Assembly (NCBI GenBank): GCA_004335635.1
Contig: QAXH01004114.1
Span: forward strand, 1 to 39,860
Direction of reading: 5' to 3'
DNA length: 39,860 bases
Origin: Chloromonas sp. AAM2
Lineage: Eukaryota > Chlorophyta > Chlorophyceae > Chlamydomonadales > Chlamydomonadaceae
The notes under the pieces are model-generated. The model was given only the letters and a program-made list of their open reading frames with translations. It did no database searches and was not told the origin of the DNA. The first letter of the stretch is position 1, and every line of letters begins with the position of its first letter. Below, in pieces: positions 1 through 11,800 of the stretch. The position numbers and the translations under genes were made by a program.

Positions 1-116
1 CAGGGCACACGGAGAATACCAATAAGGCGCCCACGAGACACACCCTCTCTCAAACCCCACCACTCACAACAGGACGTACAAGTGACGGGTCTTAAGGCCT
101 GCACTAAGGATTCGCT

Positions 117-322
117 GTCCCAGAATTGGCCCTGTGATACCGTGTACCACAACACCCGTTATCCACCCCGTGTGCGATTGACGCACATACGAATACATCC
201 ATGTTTGCCTGACACACACAGTCACTGTGTGGCCACAGCCCCTGTGAGCACCACGGACAACACCGGTTCCAGTGGTACTCCCAGGAATTGTCCCAGAACT
301 GGCAAACTTCTTTTTTTCTTCT
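117..322 (-). repeat. Dispersed repeat, copy 1, in an intron of copy A
   Basis: Read on the minus strand, an A-rich run is followed by GTTTGCCAGTTCTGGGACA (289-307) and then by a segment ending in an ACTGGAACC motif near 265. A second, poorer copy of the CCAGAATTGG core lies at about 117-130. The element sits just upstream of the splice acceptor of the first visible exon of copy A. The same 19-base core recurs at 2411, 4720, 23144 and 25418, and a shortened form at 17420. It reads like the end of a small transposon or retroposon. Confidence 0.7.
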
Positions 323-356
323 CTGAGATTGCAATCACACACTGCTTGTACTGCAG

Positions 357-2116
357 GTTGACGAGCTGAGTGCAGCCCTAGCTGAGCGTGATCAGCAGCT
401 TCAGTCGACCAGGGAGGAGGCGGATGAGCAGGCCAAGCAAGCCGTTGAGGAGCAGGTGTGGCACATGCACAGTATGACACTGATAAAGCTGGCCAAACAA
501 ACCAGCTGACGTGCAACTGCATGCCGCGGTCAAAGTCCTGTACGTTCACTTTCTGGGTCAGGTGCACTGTGCTCTGCTACAGCTGACGTTGCACTACCTT
601 GTTGCATTAAACACACTTGGATTTCCTATGCACCTGCCACCTCGGTGATGTTACTCCGGTTGGTAGTAATGGTGCAAAGTATTATTATGCTTGATCAGTG
701 CAGCATCAACGGTGGTAACAAATTATGTGCACGTCTTTCTGGGACAAGGCAAAGATACCCTTTCATTTCATTGTTTTGCAGGTTGTGTTTCTCAAAACTG
801 CGATTGCCGTAGCAGAGAACAATCACAACGTCAACATGGCTGAGGCCGATGCACGCTTCTCTGCCCTTGTATCCGAGGTGGAAGAGCTTCGTGAGGCTAA
901 GCTTCAGGCAGCTACCCAGCTACAGTCGCTAACCAGTCAAGTGGAGCAGCTGCAAGCGACTGAGCTTGCACAGGGCGGTGAAGTAAGCAGGCTGACGGCA
1001 TTGTTGAACGCTACAGCCCTGGAGAGAGAGCTGGACGAGAAAAAACACGAGCTGGAGCTGGAGCAGCAGCAGCAGCAGCAGCCTGAAAAGCAGCAGCAGC
1101 GGCAGCAGCCAGAACAGCAGCTGGGACGGCAGCAGCAGCCGGGATGGCAGCAGCGCTGGCAGCAGGACCAGGAGGAGCAGCCACACCAGGGGCGGCGCAG
1201 GCGGCGTCCAGGGCCCGCCCAGCCTTCAATGGTTCCTCGATTTGAGTCCGGTCATGGGCAAACAGATCCCAGGCCAGGACCTGTGAGTGCTCACAACACC
1301 CGCCCTGATGCATACACCAACGGGAATTCTAGGATACTGCATGACGACCATGGGCAGCGCTTTCAGAGCAATCATGCTGGCCCAAGCTTGCCACGAGCCA
1401 AGCGCCAAAGGTACCCACTTGCTTCAATGCATAACGAGCCCGTCAATATTACCCACGGTGGTGCTCCCACACATTTCAGACCCAACGACACGGCAGAAGC
1501 TGATTATCAATTGCCGCCTGACGGAAGAGGACCTGTGCATGATAGAGGGCCCAGAGGGTCCAGCCATGGGCCATCCCAGCCACAGGATCATCAAATTAAA
1601 GGCAAGGTCTTTATAAATAACGTTGTTAACAGGACACAACCCACCCGTCCAGTTGTCCCTGAGCATCAGCCGCCCCAGGAAAATCAGGGACAGTGGCAAC
1701 CGTTTTTGCATGAACAGTGGCAACCGGCCATGCAGCGCAATCCCCAGCATCCTCTGCACTTCCCAGCGCAGCCCGCGCACAAGTACCAAGCAACCCACCA
1801 CCAACATCCCCCTCCGCCAAATCACCAACCCAGCGACCCTTACCAACAATCACTGTTCTCAAATGGCACTGGCAGCGGTCTCCAGCCACCGCCACCAGTG
1901 GTCCACGCAGCAAAACATCCGCAGCCATGGCACAACGCTTCAAGCAGGCCACCATCAGCACCTCCATTTATGGAGCACCTACTGTCAAGGCAAGGCGCTC
2001 CAAATGATCACCGGTACAGCACAGGCCTCGCGCCTCATAGAGTTCAACACATGCCACAGGGCGTCCTGCCTCCCCAGCCTGGCTCGATGCCCCCAGTTTA
2101 CAGGGTGCAGTTTTGA
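357..2116 (+). CDS. Copy A: coiled-coil, Gln-rich family protein (5' end missing)
   Basis: Two exons are visible: 357-455 (33 codons) and 782-2116 (444 residues plus stop TGA). Both have clean acceptors (CTGCAG, TTTGCAG), phase-0 joins and a donor at CAG/GTGTGG. The first exon is a charged coiled coil starting V-D-E-L and ending E-E-Q. It matches the fourth exons of copies D and E, so the gene start lies left of the window. The last exon begins with a coiled coil holding the family motif A-x-A-R-F-S-A-L and E-E-L-R-E-A-K. It continues with a poly-Gln stretch (about 1065-1190), an RRRRRP cluster and a KRQRYP cluster that could be nuclear localisation signals. A Pro/His/Gln/Asn-rich, probably disordered tail ends it. 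TGTAA at 2137 is a likely poly(A) signal. No enzyme domain is seen. Function unknown. Confidence 0.75.
1063..1190 (+). repeat. CAG-rich poly-Gln tract in copy A
   Basis: An almost pure run of CAG codons with a few CGG, GAA and TGG interruptions encodes Gln-rich protein immediately after the coiled coil. The regular CAG/CTG repeat also creates Leu- and Ala-rich shadow reading frames on the other strand. Length polymorphism between strains is likely. Confidence 0.85.
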
Positions 2117-2136
2117 TGCATTTGCAAGTGGGTCGG

Positions 2137-2141
2137 TGTAA
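2137..2141 (+). terminator. Probable poly(A) signal TGTAA of copy A
   Basis: TGTAA lies 21 bases after the stop codon of copy A. TGTAA is the established nuclear poly(A) signal of chlorophyte algae. The call rests on position and motif only. Confidence 0.5.
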
Positions 2142-2395
2142 GGGGATGACCCTTACTTGGGAGAAGAGAGACGAAGAAGACTTATTACAGAGTGTCAACT
2201 CGTGTTCAGAAATATCATTGTCAAGATCTCTTATAGACCGGCAACGGGCTGGTCACACTAGTCACTAACGGTAACTGTCCAGAAACAGCAAGGGAAGAAA
2301 GCATCGCGGAAGGCGAGAGCTGATACCGTTGCAGTCGGACATCGGCTCAAGATATCAACACGGGCCGTGCCTGGTGCATTGGTACAGATTTTGTG

Positions 2396-2456
2396 CAAAA
2401 AAAGAAAGATGTTTGCCAGTTCTGGGACAGTTTACAAGAATTGCACTGGAACCAAT
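2396..2456 (+). repeat. Dispersed repeat, copy 2
   Basis: An A-run with GAAAGAT is followed by GTTTGCCAGTTCTGGGACA (2411-2429) and then by a GAATTGCACTGGAACC tail. It matches copies 1 and 3 over about 55 bases, beyond the shared core. Confidence 0.75.
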
Positions 2457-2912
2457 GTGCCAACAGGGAAGCCCGTGAGAGCAGGATTCAACCAGGGTAC
2501 AGGGTCCTAGGCTAGTCACGGAGACAGGGGCTCATGACATTTTGGTTACAGTAGGTGAGACAACTTGCTCAGCAAAATGATATAAATCAACGAAATCAAC
2601 GAGGAAAAGTTCAACAAAATCGCAGAAAGTAGCTCTGTATTAGCCATCCAGTTCTAGGGAATGTTATTCATTCATGTAATATAAGTAACAATCTGTGCGT
2701 TCAGATGAGCTGAGGCTAGCTTGAGCCAAACATACAATGTCACCCCTATCAATGTCACCCAATGTCACCCGTACACAGGCACTTCAAGTCATCCAAGAAC
2801 GTGAATGGAAACCTGGTTAGGAAAATAGCTCACCACAGCACGCTACTCAGGCCATTGTTTGTCCCTAGCACAACCAGTCTGCCACAAGGGTCAAGAGGGT
2901 TGCCAAACCCAT

Positions 2913-3568
2913 TCACTCCACTGGCTGGCTGTAGCGCCCACAATACACATAGTCACCGCGTCCACCACCGAGCTTGGGTCTGTTGTGCGATGCTCCGCGC
3001 TTGCCCACAGCATCGCATTTTGGGCACTTGCCCAGCGGCGTGCCTGGTGGCCATGCCTTGCGAGCACCGAGACCCAGAAAGCTCACGGAAGCTTTTGAGA
3101 CGCCAGCTCCAGCCGCACCTCCATGCGCACCTGAATGCGCGCAGCACACGAGACTGCACTGAATGGCTATTGATTTCTGCCACCGTGTGGCAAGGCACAC
3201 ACATGGTCAGCCAAGCATTTGTTACAGCGTGACCACCAGCCCTAGGATGGCTTGGCCAAACATTGACAAGTCCACCAATGCTGGATGGTCTTGAGCAACA
3301 GGGCTTGAATCAGCTGCAGCACATCACTGCCTGTTCTGCTTGTGTTCGGCACCGGGATGTCTTGGACATTTGAAATCGCATCAGTTGTAGGGTCAGTGCG
3401 GCCATATGTGCACATACCGCTTGTAGCACCAGCCTGCATCTTCAGCAAAGCAGTAATTTCTTCAGGCATGCACGATATCGCGCTGAATTGAGTTGTGACA
3501 AGCAATGTAGCTGGTGTTGGGCTCAACGCGAGGCTGGGTTTGAGCTTGAACGCCAACAGGTCAAACAA
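2913..3568 (-). pseudogene. Possible mobile-element protein relic
   Basis: Two minus-strand frames lie in the same direction. The first (3568 to 3242) contains Q-A-G-A-T-S-G-M-C-T-Y-G-R-T-D. This faintly recalls the Q-A-G-H-S/T...Y-G-R motif at the end of some helicase-like or recombinase-like mobile-element proteins, but the usual His is missing. The second (3200 to 2913) contains C-P-K-C followed 25 residues later by a Y-C-G, a possible zinc-binding pattern. No splice chain links them and both are short. I cannot name a family with confidence; they may be chance open frames. Confidence 0.18.
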
Positions 3569-4487
3569 ACAAAAGGAGGTGGCATTGCAGGGGTATATTA
3601 GGCGGCATGTGTCAACCTGCTAAACAACACCAGTTGACATAGTAGTGCGTGAGGCCTTCTGCCTTCGGCGTGCTTCTACTCCAACCAGACTCAGCCAGCT
3701 TGTTAACTTATGTCTTCGCCAGGCAGCAATCCCGTGCTGGGCTGAGCCATGCCAGCACAACCACCAAACCATGCCGGCACATTACGGAGGGCATCGTCCG
3801 AACCTGCTGGCAACAAGTTCTGCTAGCAGTTAACTCGGAGATAGGTTCTCGGGTGTGACCTACAGTAGGCGGCATGTGTCTAGTGCCCAATGAAGCGCTG
3901 TGGCTGTCTCAGTCGGGGGGTGGAGGGCTTGGCTACCTCCCCAAGGAGGCGGGTGGCCAACAGGTCAAACAGAACGCAAAAGTCCAGGATTAAATTCAAT
4001 GCCTCTATGGCAAGGTTTGCCAGCCAACACTGGTTTTTCAACTGGGCAGCAACCCCTATTTCCAATCTTTTCAGTATCCGATCATCCTATATGGTTTAAC
4101 TGCAAGGGGAACTGCACCCCCATGTCCAATCGTTGGCCGAGTCATTGCCCAACTCAAAGCGCAGTCCCCTTCCAAGCCTTTATAACGTCCACATTGGTAT
4201 GCGTGCAGTGCTTCAGAGTTCTAGTTCGTGTTGATTCGTGTTGACAGAGTTCAAGTTCACCAGTGCACATTCAAGCGCACCAGATCCTGAATGACGAATG
4301 TTATCTTGAATCATAATGTATTCAAGTTGTGATGTCTCATAATGGGCTAGGAATTCCTCACACACTGATACAATTTTACACCAAATACAGTTGGAAATCA
4401 TGTCAATGCTTTGGAGATTCAGCAAATTCAGAGAAGTCACATCTGAGAAACGGCCTGAACCTAAGACCCACCGAGGCACTCACTATT

Positions 4488-4693
4488 AGTAGGTCCTACT
4501 TTTCCTTTTCAGTAGGTCCTACTTTTCAGTAGTAAGTCTTTAGTAAGTGCGCGTGTGTCTAAGGTGGCTGTCCAAGTTCTTTGGATGGAGCCACCGTAGT
4601 ACGTCTCTCTCTCCAGAGAGGTGTATATAACCAGTTAAGGCTAGAAGGGTAAACCTTCGCAGACCTTCCCCAAACTGGTTAGTAGGTCCTACA
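4488..4693. repeat. Small element bounded by a palindromic 13-mer
   Basis: AGTAGGTCCTACT, a palindrome around its central base, occurs at 4488-4500 and 4511-4523, and as AGTAGGTCCTACA at 4681-4693. Because the unit is palindromic, the outer copies act as both direct and inverted repeats around about 190 bases, as in a miniature transposable element. The last copy abuts dispersed-repeat copy 3. Confidence 0.45.
4624..4630 (+). promoter_or_regulatory. TATATAA, possible TATA box
   Basis: TATATAA follows a CTCTCTCTCC tract. No gene start follows closely: copy B begins 1.2 kb downstream. It could belong to an unseen first exon, a non-coding transcript or the surrounding repeat. Confidence 0.2.
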
Positions 4694-4748
4694 CTGGTTC
4701 CAGTGCAGTTCTTGAAAACTGTCCCAGAACTGGCAAACTGTTTTTTTC
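4694..4748 (-). repeat. Dispersed repeat, copy 3
   Basis: On the minus strand an A7 run precedes GTTTGCCAGTTCTGGGACA (4720-4738), followed by GTTTTCAAGAACTGC and the palindrome CACTGGAACCAGTG. This is the copy with the clearest pair of nested inverted repeats. Confidence 0.75.
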
Positions 4749-5788
4749 GTGTTGACTGTGCTGAGTTGTTCCCCGTTCACAGCTTGTTTCATAGACAACT
4801 GTTCTTCTATGCATTGATTGTGCACGCACTGTGGCCAACTGATTACTGTCATTCCCGCCAATTGCTTGCGCTTTGGGTTGCCAACGTTTTGTCGATGACA
4901 AGCTCACATGCTCCGCAGGAGACACTTGGTGCCTGTCAGACAGTATTTGCATGTTTATCATACCGTCAAGCTGCTCAGTGTACAATTGTACTGGTTTGGA
5001 GAAGCTAAAGCAGTCACCGGCTTGATGTTTTGGTGGCTGGTCCGGCTTGAGTGCACTCCCATGTGTTGTAAGTTGTAAGCCCTTCCCTCAACCGCGCCGT
5101 GAAGAGCTGGCAGACGCTCTGTCGGGGCACTGCAAGGTGTTCAGGATGCAAGGGGTCAGATGTCCGAGATGGCTCGAGCTGCTCAGACCGGCACAGGCGA
5201 CGCTGCTGTGACCAGCGGCAATGCAGCGCAGCTATGTGAAATATTTCAGCACTGATGGGCTAAAAGAATTGCATGCCCGCTGAAGCCTTGTTCGCATGGC
5301 GCGAGCGGGGTGTGCGCACGTTGCGACTATTTTCATGCAATTACGAGGGACGCTGGCGAGGAGAGTTTCAAGGCATCTGCATTACGCGCTTTCTGGCTTC
5401 TCGCACAAAGAGGGACGGCAATGACCAGTGCGACTCCAATGCACTCAATGATGAAGCTGCCACAAGCCCAAGCATCACCCCACATGCCTTGACGCGAGGG
5501 GAAGAGGGCGAGGCTATTGGCCATACGCCTGCAAGGTCACACACGGCTTTGTTTAGCCTTCCAGACCCGGAGAAAACGATGCTTGAGGCGCTGAGTTGCA
5601 TCCAGCATGCTGGCCTCCAGTTTTGAACGTTGACAGAAACTGATCTTATCTTGTCGTGACACGGCTAGCGTTCAGACGTTGCAAGAATGCGGTCCGAGTT
5701 GGTTGGGGTTTCCGTTGCATCCGTTTCCCCTCTCCTCTCTCTCAGTCTCACTGACCAGATCCCGCCAGCCCCTCTCTCACAGATTGCG

Positions 5789-5833
5789 ATGCCAATCAAC
5801 CTCATCACCATGCAACCGTTACACTGGATCTGA
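5789..5833 (+). promoter_or_regulatory. Short upstream reading frame before copy B
   Basis: ATG at 5789 opens a 14-codon frame that ends in TGA at 5831-5833, only 11 bases before the chosen ATG of copy B (5845). If the mRNA leader includes it, it could lower translation of copy B. A pyrimidine-rich tract (about 5720-5757) ending in CAG lies just upstream and could be an intron acceptor, so the leader is not certain. Confidence 0.35.
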
Positions 5834-5844
5834 CATCAACAGGC

Positions 5845-8800
5845 ATGGATCAGGCCGAGTTCCCATGGGAGGCGCTTGCTCTGCTCAGGGAAGAGGTGAG
5901 GTACTGGCCTTGTCATTGAACGCTTATCACCTAGAGCTGGGCTGAGTCAGGGCTTGACTGCATTTGGTGAAGTGGCGAGGCACGATGGGAAATGGGTGTG
6001 GCAAGGCCGAGCCTACCTGCAAATGGCATGGCTGGTACTGCTGTATGGGCAAATTCAGACGAAACATTGCAAGGGCAAAGTCTGGTTATGTGCGTGGCTG
6101 CTGCAGGTCTCTTCTCTGAAGCAGGGCATTCAGGGAATCCAAGAGTTGGATGATCAAGAAATTAACAGGTGAGCCGACTTTGGAAGATGGACAAACCATG
6201 CGGCTTGCCTCTGGCTAGGTGCACGCATGCAGGGAACTTCAACATAGGATGTGCATGAACGCACTGCACGTGGTTGCTTGGCACGTCAATGTGCACTGCT
6301 GTACATGTTGCTATTAATCTTATGCAGTGAAGTGGTTTGGCACTTTCTTGCAAACAATCTCGACGATCTCTTGTCTGTTTGCCATGTTCCTACAGGCTAT
6401 ACGATGACCTTGAAAGCGTCAAGTTTCAATTAAAACTAGCGCAGAAAGCAACACGTGTGGCCCAGCATGAAGCCAGCTCTGCACGGGCAGCTGGACAGGC
6501 GGCACAGCAACAGGCAGCCGAGGCTCAAAGGCAGCTAGCTGCTGCAAATGCAACTGCACAAGCTACCCAGTCGCGAGCAAATGCACAGGCTGAAACAGCC
6601 AAAAAGCAGGCTGATGAGGCAAAACAGGTGTTGGATGCTGCACAGCAACAGGCGGTTCAGCAGCTGCAGGCAAAGCAGGCAGAGGCGGACCGGCTGGCCC
6701 TCCGGCTGGCCCAAGCGCAGCAGCAGCTGGCAGCCCAGCAAGACAGCCAGCAGCACGTTCAGAATGTGCAGCAGGAAACCGCCCTGCTTGCCAGACAGCT
6801 GCTAGATGTGCATCGCCAGCATGCGGAAGCTGCCGCAAAGCTGAAGGACGCCCAGGCAACCATCACGCAGCTGCAGCAGGAGCTGACACGTGTGAAGCAC
6901 GTGGCAGAGGAAGCTGGCCAGCAGCTGGCAGTAGAGCGGATAGAGGCAGACAAGACAGCATCCACATTGCAGGTGAGCTGGTGCAAGGGCGAGCACGACC
7001 GGGGCGTCCTGATTTTGAGAAGAAGAAGGTGCTCTTGCCGGGTTTGTTGCTTTGCGAAACGTAGCATATCTTAAGGTAGCATGAGATTCAGGTCCACTAC
7101 ACCTGATCTGGCTAGCCGCATGTGGCACTTTCCACAGATGCATTCCAAAACATGCATGCTGCCACGCAGAAGTACTGGAGAATGGTGGTGACATGAGCAA
7201 CGCCACAGATAGCACTTTAAAAACGCAGGACAACGTATGTGTCTCGCAGGAGCTTCGGCAGCAGTTGAGCGCTTTTCAGCAATCAACTGCCCTTGAGGCG
7301 CAATTGCGCGCCAAGGTGGCAAGGCTGGAGGCGGAGTTAGAGCAGCGCAGGAAGAGTGAAGTGGAGGTCACACGTATGAGAAATCACCTCATGGCCAGTG
7401 TAGATGAAGAAAAGAAAAAGGCGAGTTGTGGCTGCAGTGAATGGTCTGTGGTGCAGTAGGGAGCATGAATGGTAGTAATGTGGTCATAATGGGAAAGCTT
7501 CCATGCCGGGGATGGGCGTGGCTGAGTGTTGGCAGGTGATGTCTGTTGCAGGACGGGGTAGTGTGTTTGCTTTAGTGCCTTCCAGCTGGCTACATCGCAT
7601 GGGCGTTGCTTGTCATGTTGCAGACCAGTGTTCCAGATTTCATTTTAATCAAGTCCATTCTGCTGCCTCATGTCTTACAATGAGCATTCTGGGCCTGTTT
7701 ACTGTCTCCACATAAAACGGGCGGGGCTCAGCCCCCGCACCCCTGTTCGTGTGTCAGCGATGCTGCTGTGGCTTGTTGCGTGTCAAACAACGTGCTTCTG
7801 CAATGATTGTTCTACCAACTGTTCAGTGTCCGTCTGTTGCCAAGACCCCAGTTTACTGTCGCCAACCCGGGGGTCCAAAACCCTATGGCTACTGTCGCAC
7901 TGTCACGAATGCTAGAACACTGTTGCAGACTGCACAGTGAAGCAGTATGCTGCGTGTTGTGAGGCACTCCTGTGTGGTTGTACATGTGTTGCTGATGCTG
8001 ACGTGCTGGACGCCTGCTGTGCATTGCGCAGTTGACTTTTATGCAAGAGCAGTTGAGTGCAGCTCAGCGGGAGCTTGCGCTTAACAAGGAGGATGTGGAA
8101 AAGCTGAAGACAGAGGCGGAAGCTCAGCGCAGGGCGAAGAAACAAGCCCTCAAACAGGTGAGCCGGGGCCACTGCAGGTAACCACAGGCTAGTAGGTGTG
8201 AGGTCATGTGACTGTGCCGCGCTCCCGCCAGCTGTGCGTTGGTTCGGGTCAGTTTTGCCAGCTTGGGCGTGAGGCCAGTGCCAGACACCCAAAATCAGCC
8301 AAAGCACTGACTGCGGCAAGCACACTTGCAACTTAACACACAAGCGAGTCAGATAGGTCAATATAGCCACTCTTCTGCAGCAATGTGTGCTTGCTTTCGT
8401 CGTTTTCCCAATCTTTTCTTGTGTCCTTTTCATAATTGTGCACTGGCGCTCCAAGTAACCCAGTAACCCAGCTCAAGCGGGGTGTGTTTTTGAACATTGC
8501 ATATGAGAACGGTAGGTGTATTTGCTACCAATAATCCTTTCATTGTTCTTTGCTCTGTTTGCATCCACAGTTGCAACAGCTCAAACCACTTGGCACATCA
8601 GTAACGGCAGACCGCGATCGTTTGGACGCCTTGAAAGCTGAGGTGGAGGACTTGCGGGCAGCCAACACGAAACAAGACAGCGAACTGGCAGCATGGCTCA
8701 GGCACGATCAGACCATGCAGGACAGGCTGACACGTGCGGAGGAGCAGGTGCAGGCAGAGCGACAGCGGGCCCGAAGAGCAGCAAAGGAAGCCGCTGCAGC

Positions 8801-11800
8801 TAAGGCGGCTTTGGATGCCATCAAGGCGAGCAGACACGGCCGACGGGCCAGCCCAGTGCGGGAAGGGTCGCCAGCCTTGAAAGCAGAAGGTCGTCGCCGT
8901 TCACCTCGCTTGCCCCGTTCCCTTCAGTCGTCCCCCTCGCCCCACTCCCCCCACACATCTCCCTCGCCACGCTCGTCCCGCTCCTTGGGATCTTCTGATT
9001 CCCGAAGCTCTAGCAGCAGCCGTTCATCGTCCAGCTTGTCTGGCTCTGACAGCCGATCACAGCTGCGCAGCATGGGCAGCAGCAGCAGCGGGGCAGAGGA
9101 AGGAGAGCTGCGTGAGGGTGACAACAATCTGCGTGATGATGTTGATGTGGAGATGGCAGATCCGCAGAATTTGGGAGCGGTGGTGGGCACGGGTGCAGGT
9201 ATGGGACTGAATGCGGGAGCTGGCGTGGGTGCGGTCGTGGGTGTGGGTGCGAATGTGGGTGCGGGTGCGATGGCGAGCCCAGAGGCACAGCAAGCTGCCG
9301 TGGGCCCTGCAGAAGGTGAGCCATTGGCGGCACTCAACTGGGGAGACTATGCAGCTGGGGCATTAGAATCGCAGTTGAGTTGTGGGGCAGCAGGCGCGTT
9401 TGGACACCTTGGCACATGCAACCCTCAGGTAATCGGTGCCTACTGGCCGCAACCAGGCGATGTCAGCGCTGGCATGGCTGACTTTTTCGCTCGAACGGGT
9501 GCTGGGCCTGTCTTGCCTGGTTTCCACCCGCAGCCTGACAATTCTGTGGCCTATGCTGGGCTGTTTGCTCCACAAGGGACCGGTGCTGCTTTTCAACCGC
9601 AGCCAGGTGTCAGTGCAGCCTTTGGACAGCCGAACAACACCATGGGCACTAATCCGCTTACACTGCCCATCCCGCTACCAGAGATTCACTGGGCTCGTGC
9701 AGCCAATCCGTTGCTAGGCGATGCCAGCTGGCTGGCGCACCAGCAGGCCCTGCAAGGTCAGCATGAGCAGGCCATGCAGACGTTTCCGGGCTATGAGGCT
9801 CATGCTTACGAGTGGGCTGAAGCACAGGCGCCCCATGCAGAGCCCCATGCAAACCAGTGGGCGTTGCTACAGTACCAGGCAGGGCTGGATGGAGGGGACG
9901 TGGACCGGGGCCAGGCGAACATGACAGACTCTGATGCTCAACCTATGACAGGTGTGAGGCCTTGGCATTGAGAGAACGTCTGGCTACGCAAGCTGGGATA
10001 GCCTTGTAGTTGCGATACCTTCCAACATTCCACCAAACGATTTTTTCTTGTGCAAAGCTCGTGCGTGTTACCGAGGCGCTGAACAGTTGTGGCTCGGGAT
10101 TGTTGTACTGGTGATGCCAATCACGCTGTAGACTGCCAACAACAACAAGAACAACAACAAGCACAGAAGCATCTCTGATAGCAGGGTCTATGTTGTCAAG
10201 GGCCACATTGTTCAAAACTCTGCCCATGCCATTCGCTAGTTGTGGTGTGAACGTGACGAATGGGCATGGAATGAACCATTACGAATCTGTAGTATGACGT
10301 CCCATCTTGAAAATCAGTGCTTGTTTCGCCATGGCAATGGCCTCTGCCCCGCTGATCTGGCCGCGCCAAGCATCAACGGAGTGCCTGTATCACCAAACTC
10401 ACCTCGCTCACTGACTAAACGCCCCCTCCCCAATGTTTGTCTGTCGTGACAGAGGCAGGGCCATCAGGGAAAAAGGATCACGCGGCTGCAGTCCTTCCCG
10501 CTGCTCCACTACCCCCCAGACCAGTGCATGTGCTGCCCAAGCCACGCCTGGCCTTGCCAGTCAGGCCACAGGAGACTTCCAGGTCACAGGAGACTTCCAA
10601 GGTGCCAGTCAGGCTACAGGTACTCAGCAATTCCTCACAGCCTGTGCAGCAGTGCAGCCTCAACCCTAGTATGCCCTGTGAACCCAATCTGAGCCATGTT
10701 GACGGAGCGCTTCCACAAAGTGCAAGTCAGAGCGATGCGGCCATGCGGCGGGCCGCGCTCCCACAGCCATCTGAGTTGTGCAGTGTCAGTCCAGCTCCAA
10801 CACAGCCTACATCAAGCGTACCGAGCACGCATCCCATTCCCACACAGCCTACAGCAAGCGTACTCAGTACCAATCCCAATTCTACACAACCGGCTTGTGT
10901 TCGCAACACCAGCCCTGCTCTGCCTCGGCCCACTATCCCTGCTGGCCAGCAGGCCGCAATCAGTCACACATCCAGCCCGTCAACAACACACCCCATAGGT
11001 GCACTAAGTGACGACTCTGCAGTGCCCCAGCTCACCCAACCCCACAGCAATAATACCAACCCACTAGTACCACCCCTTGGACATTCAACCAGTGCCGATA
11101 CTGTTGCCGGAGCAGCTTTCCTTGCAGTTCAGGCACCTACAGCCACGCTGCCTGCGGCCCAGCTTGCAGCAGCCCAGGCACCTCCTGCTTTCCTGCCACG
11201 GCACACAGCAGCTGCTGCGCCGGCCAGCAATGTCAGTCATGCAGCTGGTGATGACGGTGTGCTGGCCTTCAGGCTGCAGCCGGGGCTAGGTGCCAAGCCA
11301 GGCGTGGCCCCACGAGTTGCCAAGTACCAACCAGCTGCCAAAGCACCAGCCGTTCCTGTGCTAGCTACTGCACATGCTACTGAAGTAGCTGGTGCAGCAC
11401 AGGCTGATGCAGCACAGGTTGATGCAGCACAGGCTAATGCAGCAGTAGATGGTGCAGCAGTAGCTGGTGCAGCACAGGCTGATGCAGCAGTGGCTGGTGC
11501 AGCAGTGGCTGATGCAGCAGTGGCTGGTGCAGCAGTGGCTGATGCAGCAGTAGCTGGTGCAGCACAAATTGTTGCAACACAGGCTGATTCAGCAATGGCT
11601 GGTGCAGCACTTGCTGATGCAGCACAGGCTGGTGCAGCAGTAGCTGATGCAGCACAGGCTGATGCAGCAGTAGCTGGTGCAGCACAGGCTGGTGCAGCAG
11701 TAGCTGGTGGAGGACAGGCTGATGCAGCAGTAGCTGATGCAGCGCAGGCTGATGCAGCAGTAGCTAGTGCAGCACAGGCTGATGGATTAGTAGCTGATGC

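Larger units (their letters stand above)
2142..5788. other. Spacer between copies A and B; no convincing gene
   Basis: This 3.6 kb stretch has no exon chain that I can join in phase. It holds two copies of the dispersed repeat (about 2396-2456 and 4694-4748), CAATGTCACCC direct repeats at 2735-2772, two related blocks containing GGCCAACAGGTCAAAC-like sequence (about 3550 and 3950), a palindromic repeat (4488-4693) and a TATATAA sequence at 4624. Weak minus-strand protein resemblances at 2913-3568 are listed separately. The frame at 5273-5626 (117 codons) shows no recognisable motif. Confidence 0.6.

Noticed and set aside
929..1313. Minus-strand Leu- and Ala-rich frames over the poly-Gln tract
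   Set aside because: They are shadows of the CAG repeat in copy A; the plus strand has splice sites and family homology.
8221..8570. Possible tRNA-like GGTTCGGGTC at about 8239
   Set aside because: No acceptor stem, D-arm or anticodon stem can be drawn around it.
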